Assembly (NCBI GenBank): GCA_028284385.1
Contig: JANQRT010000045.1
Location: forward strand, 124,001 to 188,000
DNA length: 64,000 nt
Direction of reading: 5' to 3'
From: Opitutaceae bacterium
Lineage (GTDB): Bacteria > Verrucomicrobiota > Verrucomicrobiia > Opitutales > Opitutaceae
In this document: positions 44,591-53,744 of the stretch, piece after piece
Position numbering within the stretch: position 1 is the stretch's first letter
How the letters are laid out: every line of letters begins with the position of its first letter
The notes under the pieces: generated by a model
Told to the model about the DNA's origin: nothing
The model's database searches: none
The model's input: only the letters and a program-made list of their open reading frames with translations
Made by a program: the position numbers and the translations under genes

Positions 44591-46063
44591 CTAATTGACT
44601 TCGCCCACTGTTTGCCAGTCGGGATAGATGAGTCGCTTGTCGTCTCCCCCATGCCGACCATTACTGGGAAGAGGGGGCAGTTGATCGAGGACCGACTGCA
44701 ATTCGAGGCGTCGCTCGAGAAGCGTTTTATCTCTGGCATCGCTTAGATCCGTTGTTTCCTCCAAATCATTAGCCACATCTATCAGGCGGCCGTCTCCATA
44801 AAGCTTATACCTGACATCTCTCACATACTGACCGTGCTCCTGCGACCAAAAAGCATGGTAGTGGGAGATCTGCCAGGCTCGCTTTTTTCCGGGCTCGCCC
44901 ATAAGTTGGGGATAAAAGCTGTATCCATCGACTGGATCTTCCTTAGCCATTTCGATTCCAGCAGCATCGGCGATCGTCGCGTAGAAATCGGTGAACTCGA
45001 TGAGATCTTTCGATACCGATCCCGCAGGAGTTCGCCCTTTCCAGCGAACAATCAACGGCACACGCGTACCCATATCAGTCTGGCCGCCCTTGCCTCCCGC
45101 TATTTTTCGGCCATTCCAATTCGAGGTGATCTTTGTATCCGTTCCGTTGTCAGCCGTAAAAAGGATAAGCGTCTCTTCCGACAACTCCAACTCATCTACC
45201 TTCGCCACAATCTTTCCGACGAGTTTATCCATGTAGTTCACCATGGACACAAAATGGCGCTTCTTGGCTGCCGGGTCCTTAGGCTCGATATTGGCCGTCT
45301 CAAGATCGGCATCGCCAATTGTATCCGGCGTCGGCACAAAAGGATCATGGACCAGCACCATTGGATAATAGACGAAAAACGGATTGTCCTGATGCTTCTC
45401 CATGAAATCGCAAATGAAGTTAGTCATCAAATCCGGCCCATACTTTCCGTAATGCTCGCTGCCTGGAATAAACTTTCCGTTGTGTTCCAAAGGCGGATTC
45501 CAGAAACGCTCGCCTCCACCGTCCGCGACCCTCTTCCCTTTAGTAACTTGCCATAGCATCGATTCGTCGAAGCCAGCCTTTAAAGGCCGCGTCGTGTCCT
45601 GATTGCCCTCCGCTTCGTGGTGAATGCCGTTGAGCTGCCATTTGCCCGCGATGGCTGTCTTATAGCCCACTTCCTGTAGGAGATGCCCAAAGGTTTTTTC
45701 CTGCGGATTGAGATAGCCAAAGTGCGTGTAGTTGCGAAAATTATACTTCCCCGTCATGATCATCACTCGGGAAGGCGTGCAGAGCGGTGTGGAGTAGCAA
45801 TGATCGAATTGAACGCCCTCCGCAGCTAGGCGATCAAGATTGGGTGTTTCGTAGTCCTCCGCTCCATAGCTTCCAAAGCATTCCCAGCTCACATCGTCCG
45901 CCATGATCAATATGATGTTAGGTTTACCTAGAGCATCATCGAGAGGCTGGTCCTGGGACTTGCCCTCATTCGCTCGCAACAGGAACGTCAATCCACTGGC
46001 CATCAAAAAGACTGAGCAGAGTCTCAAAATAGACTTAACGGGGATCACGTTTAGATTGATCAT
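44591..46063 (-). CDS. Secreted sulfatase (S1 family)
   Basis: 490 residues from ATG 46063 with an N-terminal hydrophobic signal (ILRLCSVFLMASGLTFLL); a TTG nine bases upstream is less likely. IILIMADDVSWECFGSYG holds the metal Asp pair, CTPSR at Cys95 is the formylglycine site, GKWQLNG has Gln rather than the frequent His two residues after Lys-Trp, and FTADNGTDTKI is the metal motif. It is probably an exported arylsulfatase A-like enzyme on a glycan. It follows the AraC-type gene by 64 bp and may be co-transcribed with it. Confidence 0.92.
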   Translation of the reverse strand: MINLNVIPVKSILRLCSVFLMASGLTFLLRANEGKSQDQPLDDALGKPNIILIMADDVSWECFGSYGAEDYETPNLDRLAAEGVQFDHCYSTPLCTPSRVMIMTGKYNFRNYTHFGYLNPQEKTFGHLLQEVGYKTAIAGKWQLNGIHHEAEGNQDTTRPLKAGFDESMLWQVTKGKRVADGGGERFWNPPLEHNGKFIPGSEHYGKYGPDLMTNFICDFMEKHQDNPFFVYYPMVLVHDPFVPTPDTIGDADLETANIEPKDPAAKKRHFVSMVNYMDKLVGKIVAKVDELELSEETLILFTADNGTDTKITSNWNGRKIAGGKGGQTDMGTRVPLIVRWKGRTPAGSVSKDLIEFTDFYATIADAAGIEMAKEDPVDGYSFYPQLMGEPGKKRAWQISHYHAFWSQEHGQYVRDVRYKLYGDGRLIDVANDLEETTDLSDARDKTLLERRLELQSVLDQLPPLPSNGRHGGDDKRLIYPDWQTVGEVN

Positions 46064-46127
46064 CGGGGGCAATGACGACAGTTAATAGATGGCTCTTCCG
46101 TATGTCACCAAAATTCAGCGATTTCAA

Positions 46128-46958
46128 TCAAGCCAAGCTTCTGCGATAGTCTCTTGGACTGCTTCCAAAGGTCTTCTTGTATCGCTTTGAGAAATACAAA
46201 GCATCCTCGTAGCCAACGGCGTGAGCAATTTCGGATATGGGTTTAGACGAAGACTCCAGAAGCTCTTTCGCTTCATTCATGCGAATAAGTTCCAAATGCG
46301 CGCCAAAGCTTCGACCCACCTGCTCGGTGAATAGATGGCTGAGTCTAGAAACAGATAGACCCACCTTTCGCGCCACTTCTTCGATATACAGTTTGCGGGA
46401 GGATTGTATGACCATATAGCGGATCGCTTCGCCAATGCGATCGTCCCAACGAGCTTTGGCGCTCCGAGGATTAATCTCGTCCAGAATCAGCAAAGCGCGC
46501 TCCAATGCATTGAGGACTTTCTCGTTCCTTCGATAAAGCTCATTCGTTCGAAGGTCGTGCATTTGCCGCATCGCGGCCAACGTCTCCTCGTAGATCTCCT
46601 CGTCCGATATCCTTAAGATGCGGATACCGGAAGGATGCTCTGGATAGTCGAGAATTTCGCCCCAATCCGGTCGCTTGTTGAAATGAACCCAATAAAAGGA
46701 CCATAGCTCTCCTTCGGAAAGGATTCCATAGTTTTGCGGCACCCCAGGTGGAATAAGGACGACCTCCCCTCGCTCAACGACTCGACTCCATTCGCCGCTA
46801 CCAAAGCTCCCCCGTCCAGCGATTGTGAAAAAAATGAGCCAGTCTGCTCGCCCCCTTGGGCGAATGATTCGGTATTTCGAGTCAACCTCGAAATAGTCGG
46901 TCATAATGTGGAGATCGGTGTCGAATTTTCTAGCCGGGTTCATAGCAGAATATTCCAT
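46128..46958 (-). CDS. AraC-family transcriptional regulator with cupin-like sensor
   Basis: 276 residues. The N-terminal half (YRIIRPRGRADWLIFFTIAGRGSFGSGEWSRVVERGEVVLIPPGVPQNYG) is the AraC-type cupin sugar-sensing domain. The C-terminal half has two helix-turn-helices: IEEVARKVGLSVSRLSHLFTEQVGRSFGAHLELIRMNEA and ISEIAHAVGYEDALYFSKRYKKTFGSSPRDYR. It lies immediately upstream of sulfatase genes on the same strand, and it is divergent from the cytochrome/DUF1549 gene with 101 bp between starts. Either side could be its target. The start is ATG 46958 or ATG 46943. Confidence 0.93.
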   Translation of the reverse strand: MEYSAMNPARKFDTDLHIMTDYFEVDSKYRIIRPRGRADWLIFFTIAGRGSFGSGEWSRVVERGEVVLIPPGVPQNYGILSEGELWSFYWVHFNKRPDWGEILDYPEHPSGIRILRISDEEIYEETLAAMRQMHDLRTNELYRRNEKVLNALERALLILDEINPRSAKARWDDRIGEAIRYMVIQSSRKLYIEEVARKVGLSVSRLSHLFTEQVGRSFGAHLELIRMNEAKELLESSSKPISEIAHAVGYEDALYFSKRYKKTFGSSPRDYRRSLA

Positions 46959-47059
46959 GAAATTAGCAAAGAAGTCTATGTTAAGTTGCTCGTTTACTTA
47001 AGCCTTCGACTCAAGAATGAGTTTCGGTCATCCCCGAATTTAGGTAGGGTTGAGAATCT

Positions 47060-50008
47060 ATGATCTCTTTGAATGCAAACCCCGCTTCGTCAAAAATCGA
47101 CATTCCCGCTATTGTCGTTGTATTACACGTTTGCACGATATTACTGATGGGAAACGCAGCTTGTTCGCGTATCGACCCACAATCGACGAGCGAAATTCCC
47201 AAAGAGATCTCCTTCAATTCTCATGTTCGCCCCATACTCAATCAGCATTGTGCCGCTTGCCATGGCGGCGTGAAGAAGGCTGGCGGCGTGAGCTTCATTT
47301 ACAAAGAGGAGGCCCTGGGAGTCAGCGAATCGGGAAACCGTGTCGTGGCTCCAGGGAAGCCAGCTAGCTCTGAGCTTTATCGACGTATCGTCACGCTGGA
47401 TCCCGATGATCGCATGCCACCGCCTGACCACGGAGATCCTTTAAGCAATACGGAAATAGAGATCCTTGAAAAATGGATACGAGAAGGCGCTCCATGGGAG
47501 GAGCACTGGGCATACCTCAAGCCTGAGCAGCCGAGCATTCCCCTGGTTAGAGCCGTCGACTGGCCGAAAAACAATCTTGACCGATTCGTGCTGACCCGAC
47601 TTGAGTCGGAAGGGCTTTCACCAGCCGAAGAGGAAAGAAGAACGAGGCTCTACCGGAGACTATCGTTCGATTTGATTGGCCTACCGCCCACGGTCGAGGC
47701 AACCGAAGCCTTTACTCTCGACGAATCACCCAGCGCTTACGAGCGCGCGGTAGAGGATCTACTCGCATCGCCTCATTTCGGTGAAAGGTGGGCGACTCCC
47801 TGGCTAGACCTTGCTCGCTATGCGGATACCATGGGGTACGAGAGAGATCCGAATCGCCAGATTTGGGCCTATCGCGACTGGGTGATCAAAGCCCTCAACA
47901 ACGACATGCCCTATGATGCGTTCACCATAAAACAGTTAGCCGGAGACCTATTGGAAAACCCAACGTACTTAGACCTGATCGCAACCGCCTTTCATCGCAA
48001 CTCGAAGACCAATGTAGAGGGCGGCACTGATGACGAGGAATTCCGCACGATGGCTGTACTGGATAGAGTGAATACGACTTGGCAAACCTGGATGGGAACG
48101 ACTTTCGCTTGCGTCCAGTGCCATTCCCATCCTTACGACCCCTTTCCTCATCAGAGCTATTATGAGTTTCTCGCCTATTTCAACAATGCGCAGGATCACG
48201 ATACGAAAGACGATTATCCCACTATTCCCATAGCGCGATCTCACGAAAAGCAAGAAGAGCTAGCTACTACGTACCGGGAATCTTATGACGCCGAGACGGA
48301 ATTCCTGAAACCATTTCAGGCCTTAGCGGAAAAGACGAACTGGATACCTCTGCGCTACGCCAGCGCTTCTACTAGGCGAGAGGACAACAACCAAACTGGA
48401 AATCTGGTAATCAAAACCGATACCGAGAACGGAGACTTTCTGCTTTCGGGACCCGACAACCCCAAAGGCTTGGTTCATTCTATCCAAGCTATGGTCGATG
48501 GCCCAGAGATCGAAGCCCTTCGTATCGACGCCCTCATGCTCGACGAGTTTAGCAATGCCAAGCCTGGTCATCCCTTTACCGTTTCCTATCTGGAAGTAGC
48601 CATCCAATTTCCAGACGGAACCTCCTCGCCCATCGATTTCCAGTATGTGATAGCCGATGAAGCGAACCAAAGAACCTGGGCCGAAAGTTCGCTCGACAAG
48701 GAAAAGAAGGGCGGATGGTCGGCGTATCCAAAGCAACATCACGATCGATGGGCTGTCTTTATTCTCGACCATAGGCTTCCCATTCCAGACGGCTCAAAGC
48801 TCGAAATCAGGATCCATAATCTGGCTACTCACGATGGAGCCCACCAACCTGTGCTGAGGAAGTTTCGTCTTTCCACTTCATCAGACAGTTCGTGGCGAAA
48901 ACTCGCGACCGACGCCGATCTCAAGGGCCTCCATGCAAAACGGGCAAATTCCCGCAAGCGTCTCGATGCGTTAAAAGAGACCACCGTTCCGGTGCTCTCG
49001 GAGCGAACCAATCGCTTTGCCAGAGAGACACGCGTCTTCCGTCGAGGAGCCTGGGACGACAAGCAAGCGCTAGTCGGACCTGGGATCCCCCCACTCTTGC
49101 AAAACGATTCTCGCCCCCCGGCAAATCGGCTTGAGATGGCGAGATGGATCGTGTCGCCTGATAATCCGTTAACCGCTCGCGTTGCGATCAACCGGGTCTG
49201 GGAACAGCTCTTCGGCCTGGGCTTGGTGGAAAGCCTTGAAGACTTTGGCAGCTCTGGCCTGAAACCCAGCCATCCCGAACTTCTAGACTATTTAGCTTTG
49301 CGTTTTCAGTCGGAACTCGACTGGAGCTTAAAAGCTCTCTTGCGGGAGATCGTTCTTTCGGCCACTTATCGTCAAGCGGCTGTCATCACCGAAGAAAAGC
49401 TAGCCATAGATCCGCGAAACAAGCTTCTAAGCCGCGGTCCACGTAGCCGCCTAAGCGCCGAAATGGTTCGCGACAATGCTCTTTTCGTATCCGGATTGTT
49501 GTCACGAAATCAATTCGGTCCTCCAGTAAAGCCCTACCAGCCAGAAAAAGTCTGGAGCAGCGTCCATAACAATCTCACGTGGGAAATTTCCGAAGGAGAA
49601 GATCGATACCGACGGGCGATCTACACCTTCTGGAAGCGTACCACGCCCTACCCCAGCTTTGTTATCTTCGATGCTCCGGAAAGAGAGCTTTGCGTTCCGC
49701 GTCGTATCGTTACTAACACGCCTCTACAAGCCCTTGTCACGCTCAACGATCCCGTTTACGCCGAATGCGCCTCCAGCTTCGCAAAGCTTGCTATGACCTC
49801 TGGAGAGTCGCCTAACCAATGGATCGCTTTCGCCCTTAAACGCGCCCTGCAGAGCGCTCCCAACGAAGAAAATCTGTCCGCGCTAAAGGATCTCTATCAT
49901 GATATTCTGAATACCCCTAGCGAATCCGATGAACCAGTCGATCCTCTAGCGGCCATGACCGTAGTGGCCTCAACCATCCTCAATCTCGACGAATTTCTCG
50001 TAAAATGA
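47060..50008 (+). CDS. Cytochrome c + DUF1549 + DUF1553 protein (PSD1 type)
   Basis: 982 residues. An N-terminal hydrophobic segment (IPAIVVVLHVCTILLMGNAACS) could be a signal anchor or lipoprotein signal. QHCAACHGGVKKAGGV is a c-type heme site (CxxCH) in a planctomycete-type cytochrome domain at about 60-140. DUF1549 follows (RRLSFDLIGLPPTVEATEAF, FGERWATPWLDLARYADT, TFACVQCHSHPYDPF with a second CxxCH), and DUF1553 occupies the C-terminus (ARVAINRVWEQLFGLGLVESLEDFG and RRIVTNTPLQALVTLNDP). Such proteins are always paired with DUF1501 proteins; here the stop overlaps the next start as ATGA. The pair is expected outside the cytoplasm and may be redox enzymes on glycans. The substrate is unknown. 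Confidence 0.93.
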   Translation: MISLNANPASSKIDIPAIVVVLHVCTILLMGNAACSRIDPQSTSEIPKEISFNSHVRPILNQHCAACHGGVKKAGGVSFIYKEEALGVSESGNRVVAPGKPASSELYRRIVTLDPDDRMPPPDHGDPLSNTEIEILEKWIREGAPWEEHWAYLKPEQPSIPLVRAVDWPKNNLDRFVLTRLESEGLSPAEEERRTRLYRRLSFDLIGLPPTVEATEAFTLDESPSAYERAVEDLLASPHFGERWATPWLDLARYADTMGYERDPNRQIWAYRDWVIKALNNDMPYDAFTIKQLAGDLLENPTYLDLIATAFHRNSKTNVEGGTDDEEFRTMAVLDRVNTTWQTWMGTTFACVQCHSHPYDPFPHQSYYEFLAYFNNAQDHDTKDDYPTIPIARSHEKQEELATTYRESYDAETEFLKPFQALAEKTNWIPLRYASASTRREDNNQTGNLVIKTDTENGDFLLSGPDNPKGLVHSIQAMVDGPEIEALRIDALMLDEFSNAKPGHPFTVSYLEVAIQFPDGTSSPIDFQYVIADEANQRTWAESSLDKEKKGGWSAYPKQHHDRWAVFILDHRLPIPDGSKLEIRIHNLATHDGAHQPVLRKFRLSTSSDSSWRKLATDADLKGLHAKRANSRKRLDALKETTVPVLSERTNRFARETRVFRRGAWDDKQALVGPGIPPLLQNDSRPPANRLEMARWIVSPDNPLTARVAINRVWEQLFGLGLVESLEDFGSSGLKPSHPELLDYLALRFQSELDWSLKALLREIVLSATYRQAAVITEEKLAIDPRNKLLSRGPRSRLSAEMVRDNALFVSGLLSRNQFGPPVKPYQPEKVWSSVHNNLTWEISEGEDRYRRAIYTFWKRTTPYPSFVIFDAPERELCVPRRIVTNTPLQALVTLNDPVYAECASSFAKLAMTSGESPNQWIAFALKRALQSAPNEENLSALKDLYHDILNTPSESDEPVDPLAAMTVVASTILNLDEFLVK

Positions 50009-51486
50009 ATCTGTATCAGCAAATTCGACACGACCATTTGCAGTCAGTGACGCGTCGGCATTTTCTCAGAGACTGCGCTACCGGACTTGGCTCGCTCTGG
50101 CTTTCCTCGACTCTCGGCCGAGCTTTTGGTGGTCAAGGGGGAGAGCACACCGCCTATGCGAATACTCTCGCGGTCAAAGCCCCTCATTTTCCGGCCAAGG
50201 CTAAACGGGTAATCTTTCTCCACATGGCAGGAGCTCCCAGCCAGTTCGAGCTCTTCGATTACAAGCCCGCTCTGATCAAATACGACGGCCAACCCTGTCC
50301 TCAGTCGTTTCTAGAAGGCCAGCGTTTCGCGTTTATCAGCGGCATACCTGAGTTGCTGGGCCCAAAGATATCCTTCAATCCTTCGAAAGGTAGCGGGGCC
50401 CAAATTTCGGACGCTCTGCCGCACTTCCGCGAAATAGTGGACGAGGTATGCCTGATCAAGTCAATGCATACGGATCAATTCAACCACGCTCCTGCTCAAT
50501 TGCTGATGCATACGGGCAATGCTCAGCAAGGACACGCCTCCATCGGCGCTTGGACTACCTATGGGCTCGGAACGGAGAACGAGAATCTACCAGGTTTCAT
50601 CGTACTCGTTTCAGGAGGCAAGAATCCTTCAGGAGGTAAGGCGACTTGGAGTTCCGGCTATCTTCCTTCTGTCTATCAAGGCGTACAATGCCGCTCCGAG
50701 GGTGACCCCGTCCTATTCCTGTCCAATCCGAAAGAAATCACTCGCGACCAGCGTCGCCGCGCTTTGGATACGATAGAGGAAATCAATCTCAGAAGCTATG
50801 AAGAGGCCGGAGATCCTGAAATTCTGACACGAATTTCCCAATACGAAATGGCCAGCCGCATGCAGCTTCATGCCAGCGATGCCTTCGACTTGAAATCGGA
50901 ACCGGAAAGCGTACTAGAGATGTACGGAGCGGAGCCTGGTGTAGAATCGTTCGCCAACAACTGCTTGCTCGCTCGGCGGTTGGCAGAACGCGACGTCCGC
51001 TACATCCAGTTATTCGATTGGGGATGGGACCATCACGGCACCCAGGATAAGACGACTATCGACAAGGGCCTGTCCTTGAAATGCAAACAGATCGATCAAC
51101 CCATTGCCGCACTTTGGAATGATCTAAAACGGCATGGTCTCCTGGACGACACCCTCGTCATTTGGGGCGGAGAATTCGGTCGAACCCCCATGCGCGAATT
51201 GCGGGCGGGAGTGAAGAACGAGCGGTTCGGTCGCGATCACCATAAGGAAGCCTTCACCATGTGGATCGGCGGAGCGGGCATTAGGCCTGGGGTGGTCCAC
51301 GGAGAAACCGACGAACTCGGCTTCTTCACCACCAGGGACCCTGTCCACGTTCGCGATTTGCAAGGCACGCTACTCCACCTGCTTGGCTTCGATTCTCAGA
51401 AGCTCATCTACCCCTATCAGGGGCTTAACCAGAAGCTTACTGGCGTAGCGGAAACCCCGAAAATCGTATCCAAAATCCTATCATAA
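50005..51486 (+). CDS. DUF1501 protein with Tat signal
   Basis: 493 residues. The N-terminus has a twin-arginine motif, TRRHFLRDCATGLGSLWLSS. The body has RVIFLHMAGAPSQFELFDYKP, DQFNHAPAQLLMHTGN, RDVRYIQLFDWGWDHHGTQD, LVIWGGEFGRTPM and GRDHHKEAFTMWIGGAGIRPGVVHG, all typical of DUF1501, a sulfatase/alkaline phosphatase-fold family with His/Asp metal positions. It overlaps the PSD1 gene by 4 bp and is followed after 20 bp by a beta-propeller gene. The three probably form one operon acting in the periplasm. No activity has been established for this family. Confidence 0.93.
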   Translation: MNLYQQIRHDHLQSVTRRHFLRDCATGLGSLWLSSTLGRAFGGQGGEHTAYANTLAVKAPHFPAKAKRVIFLHMAGAPSQFELFDYKPALIKYDGQPCPQSFLEGQRFAFISGIPELLGPKISFNPSKGSGAQISDALPHFREIVDEVCLIKSMHTDQFNHAPAQLLMHTGNAQQGHASIGAWTTYGLGTENENLPGFIVLVSGGKNPSGGKATWSSGYLPSVYQGVQCRSEGDPVLFLSNPKEITRDQRRRALDTIEEINLRSYEEAGDPEILTRISQYEMASRMQLHASDAFDLKSEPESVLEMYGAEPGVESFANNCLLARRLAERDVRYIQLFDWGWDHHGTQDKTTIDKGLSLKCKQIDQPIAALWNDLKRHGLLDDTLVIWGGEFGRTPMRELRAGVKNERFGRDHHKEAFTMWIGGAGIRPGVVHGETDELGFFTTRDPVHVRDLQGTLLHLLGFDSQKLIYPYQGLNQKLTGVAETPKIVSKILS

Positions 51487-51506
51487 CCCTCCTCCGTCCA
51501 GTTGCC

Positions 51507-52526
51507 GTGGAAATTAGAAAATCGTTAATCCTATTTCTCGCTTCCGCGTTTGCCGCTCCCCTCTGCCTGACTCATCCAGAACACACTCTCTCCCATCCAC
51601 AAACCCCATCGCCGGCAGCGATTACAGGAAATGGCGTCCATACTTATAGGACCGATCCCGATTGGGGAAAGCTTCCCGATGGGCAGCCCTTGGGGAGTAC
51701 TCATGGAGGAATCGCCATCAGCGCCTCAGGCGAGATTTATGTTTCTACTGATGGAAAAAGAGCGATTTGCGTATTCAACGAAAACGGAGAATTTCTTCGC
51801 AGCATCGCTCATCACAGTGTTGGCCTGCATTCCCTGACAATAAGAGAGGAAAATGGAATCGAGTACTTGTACGGAGCCGAAAGCAAGGGAGCCCGTATCG
51901 TGAAACTGACCCTCGATGGAAAACTGTCGTTAGAAATCAAGGACACACCGGAACAACCGATTCCCGGATCGCTGAAAGGCGTCACAGCCGTTGCAGCGGG
52001 TCCAGATGACCGCATTTATGCAGCGGTAGGCTACGGCTCGAATATGATCCACATCTTTAGCCCCGAGGGAGAGCTCTTGAAATCCGTAGGCTCGAAAGGT
52101 CAAGCTCTCGATCAGTTCAAAACCTGCCATGGTCTAGCCATGGATACGCGGTTCGAGGAGCCGCTTCTACTGATTGCCGACCGAGAAAACAGACGACTCG
52201 TTCACTACGACCTGGAAGGAAACTTTGTTCGTGTATTCGCGAATGGGTTACGCCGACCCTGCGCGATCAGCTTCTTCGGAGAGTTCGCCGCTATCGCCGA
52301 GCTTGAAGGGCGCGTAGTCATCCTCGACAAGCTCGGTGAAAAAGTCGCCTTTCTTGGCGACAACCCAAACAGCGAACAATGGGCGAAATTCAGAACACTC
52401 CCAGCGGAAATTCCGGAAGGCATTTTTTCCGCTCCTCACGGGCTTTGCTACGATCGGCAAGGAAACCTATACGTTCAGGATTGGAACATCGAAGGCCGCA
52501 TTACTAGATTATCAAAGCTATACTGA
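51507..52526 (+). CDS. NHL/6-bladed beta-propeller protein, exported
   Basis: 339 residues starting at GTG 51507, the only start that gives the signal peptide MEIRKSLILFLASAFAAPLCL. Repeats with the NHL pattern are visible: GGIAISASGEIYVSTDGKRAICVFNENGEFLRSI, VTAVAAGPDDRIYAAVGYGSNMIHIFSPEGELLKSVG and LIADRENRRLVHYDLEGNFVRVF, ending PHGLCYDRQGNLYVQDWNIEGRITRLSKL. Such propellers often accompany PSD1/DUF1501 pairs and may be lyase-like or binding proteins. Gene order (20 bp after DUF1501) indicates the same transcript. No catalytic residues could be assigned. Confidence 0.88.
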   Translation: MEIRKSLILFLASAFAAPLCLTHPEHTLSHPQTPSPAAITGNGVHTYRTDPDWGKLPDGQPLGSTHGGIAISASGEIYVSTDGKRAICVFNENGEFLRSIAHHSVGLHSLTIREENGIEYLYGAESKGARIVKLTLDGKLSLEIKDTPEQPIPGSLKGVTAVAAGPDDRIYAAVGYGSNMIHIFSPEGELLKSVGSKGQALDQFKTCHGLAMDTRFEEPLLLIADRENRRLVHYDLEGNFVRVFANGLRRPCAISFFGEFAAIAELEGRVVILDKLGEKVAFLGDNPNSEQWAKFRTLPAEIPEGIFSAPHGLCYDRQGNLYVQDWNIEGRITRLSKLY

Positions 52527-52583
52527 TATGCTAAAGCCCAACTCGCTGGAGTCTAGGCCAGAGCCTGTCTTAGCGGATATCGA

Positions 52584-53636
52584 CTATTCTTTGGCCGCTA
52601 TGATTTCCGTAAGAATTCTACCGATCTTTTGTTTATTCCTGTCGGCTTTCTTTGGAACCACTTTATGGGCAATGACCATATTTAATTTCGGTACCACGAT
52701 GATGAATTGGCCTAAATAGCCCTGAGCCGAAAACATCCCCTCCCAATTTTCAGACTCTTCCGGCCGGTCCCAGATCCACCACATGTGGCCAAAGGACCAT
52801 GGACGATTCCTCATCCTTGGCGGATTCATTTCCGAACGTGGAGTGACAATTTCGGAGGTCGTCTTTCGTACCCAATCTTCGGAAACAATGCGCTCTCCAT
52901 TCCATATTCCTTTTTGGAGCATGAGCTGTCCGATTCTCGCCATATCGCGAACAGACAGGTGCATATGATAGGATGGGAAATCGGAATGAGAAAGGTCTCC
53001 TCCCTTCTTGTGAATCTTGCGCTTGAAGTCTCTCATTCCAAGAGGAATCGCGAGCTCCTGTTCGAGAGCGTCGAATATGTCAACTCCCGTTTCCTGTTCA
53101 AATATGTGACCGGCCACGTTGAAGTCCCAGTTGCTGTAAAGCCAGTATTCACCTGGGCCATACGATCCTCTCTCCGGAGCTTCTTTAAGATCGTCTCCAC
53201 CGTTTGAGGCAGGATGGAAAACGCCCGACCTGGAGTTAATGATGTCGTAGATAGTGGCTTGTTTCTCCTGTTCCGAAAGCGATTGCTGGTCGTCGATTCC
53301 CAATTCAGCGAGAGTCTTGGACAGGTCAATCTTCCCGCGCTCTATGTAGATGCCGTACAAAATAGAGAGAACGCTCTTTCGACAGGAAGCGATGTATGAG
53401 AGTTGCTTAATATTTCCGTATTGATAGATCGCCTCGCCATCGACGAGTACGAGCAGTCCAGTAGTGTCCGCCTTTTCCCGAATAAATTGATCGAGCTCCT
53501 GGAATGCGGAATCTGAAAATCCAAGCTCGGAAGGTTTGGCAGTAGGCCAGGTCTTTCCGATGTCTTGCGGACTTGCGACTAAAAGAGCGGTTAGAAGAAA
53601 AAAACTGCTGAATGAAAAAAGAGCTGTCTTTATCAA
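52584..53636 (-). CDS. Serine hydrolase, class C beta-lactamase/esterase family
   Basis: 350 residues with signal peptide MIKTALFSFSSFFLLTALLVA. The Ser-x-x-Lys motif is SCRK in YIASCRKSVLSILYGIYIERGKIDL, and the Tyr-x-Asn motif is YSN in GEYWLYSNWDFNVAGHIFEQ. The C-terminal SFGHMWWIWD region precedes GYLGQFIIVVPKLNMVIAHK in place of the usual HTG-type motif. The family includes esterases, peptidases and transesterases besides beta-lactamases. It is transcribed alone and convergent with the propeller gene. A role in resistance cannot be claimed. Confidence 0.9.
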   Translation of the reverse strand: MIKTALFSFSSFFLLTALLVASPQDIGKTWPTAKPSELGFSDSAFQELDQFIREKADTTGLLVLVDGEAIYQYGNIKQLSYIASCRKSVLSILYGIYIERGKIDLSKTLAELGIDDQQSLSEQEKQATIYDIINSRSGVFHPASNGGDDLKEAPERGSYGPGEYWLYSNWDFNVAGHIFEQETGVDIFDALEQELAIPLGMRDFKRKIHKKGGDLSHSDFPSYHMHLSVRDMARIGQLMLQKGIWNGERIVSEDWVRKTTSEIVTPRSEMNPPRMRNRPWSFGHMWWIWDRPEESENWEGMFSAQGYLGQFIIVVPKLNMVIAHKVVPKKADRNKQKIGRILTEIIAAKE

Positions 53637-53744
53637 AACAAGATGGAGATAGAGTTGAGTTTAAATGTGGAGAGTGCGCTGACAGCTCTACTTAAGCTCG
53701 GTTCCTGTATTTATCGATTGGAATCGATTACAGTCATTCCCTGA

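Noticed and set aside
52584..53636. Antibiotic-resistance beta-lactamase
   Set aside because: The SxxK and YxN motifs define the wider serine hydrolase family, which includes many esterases; the third motif does not match a lactamase.
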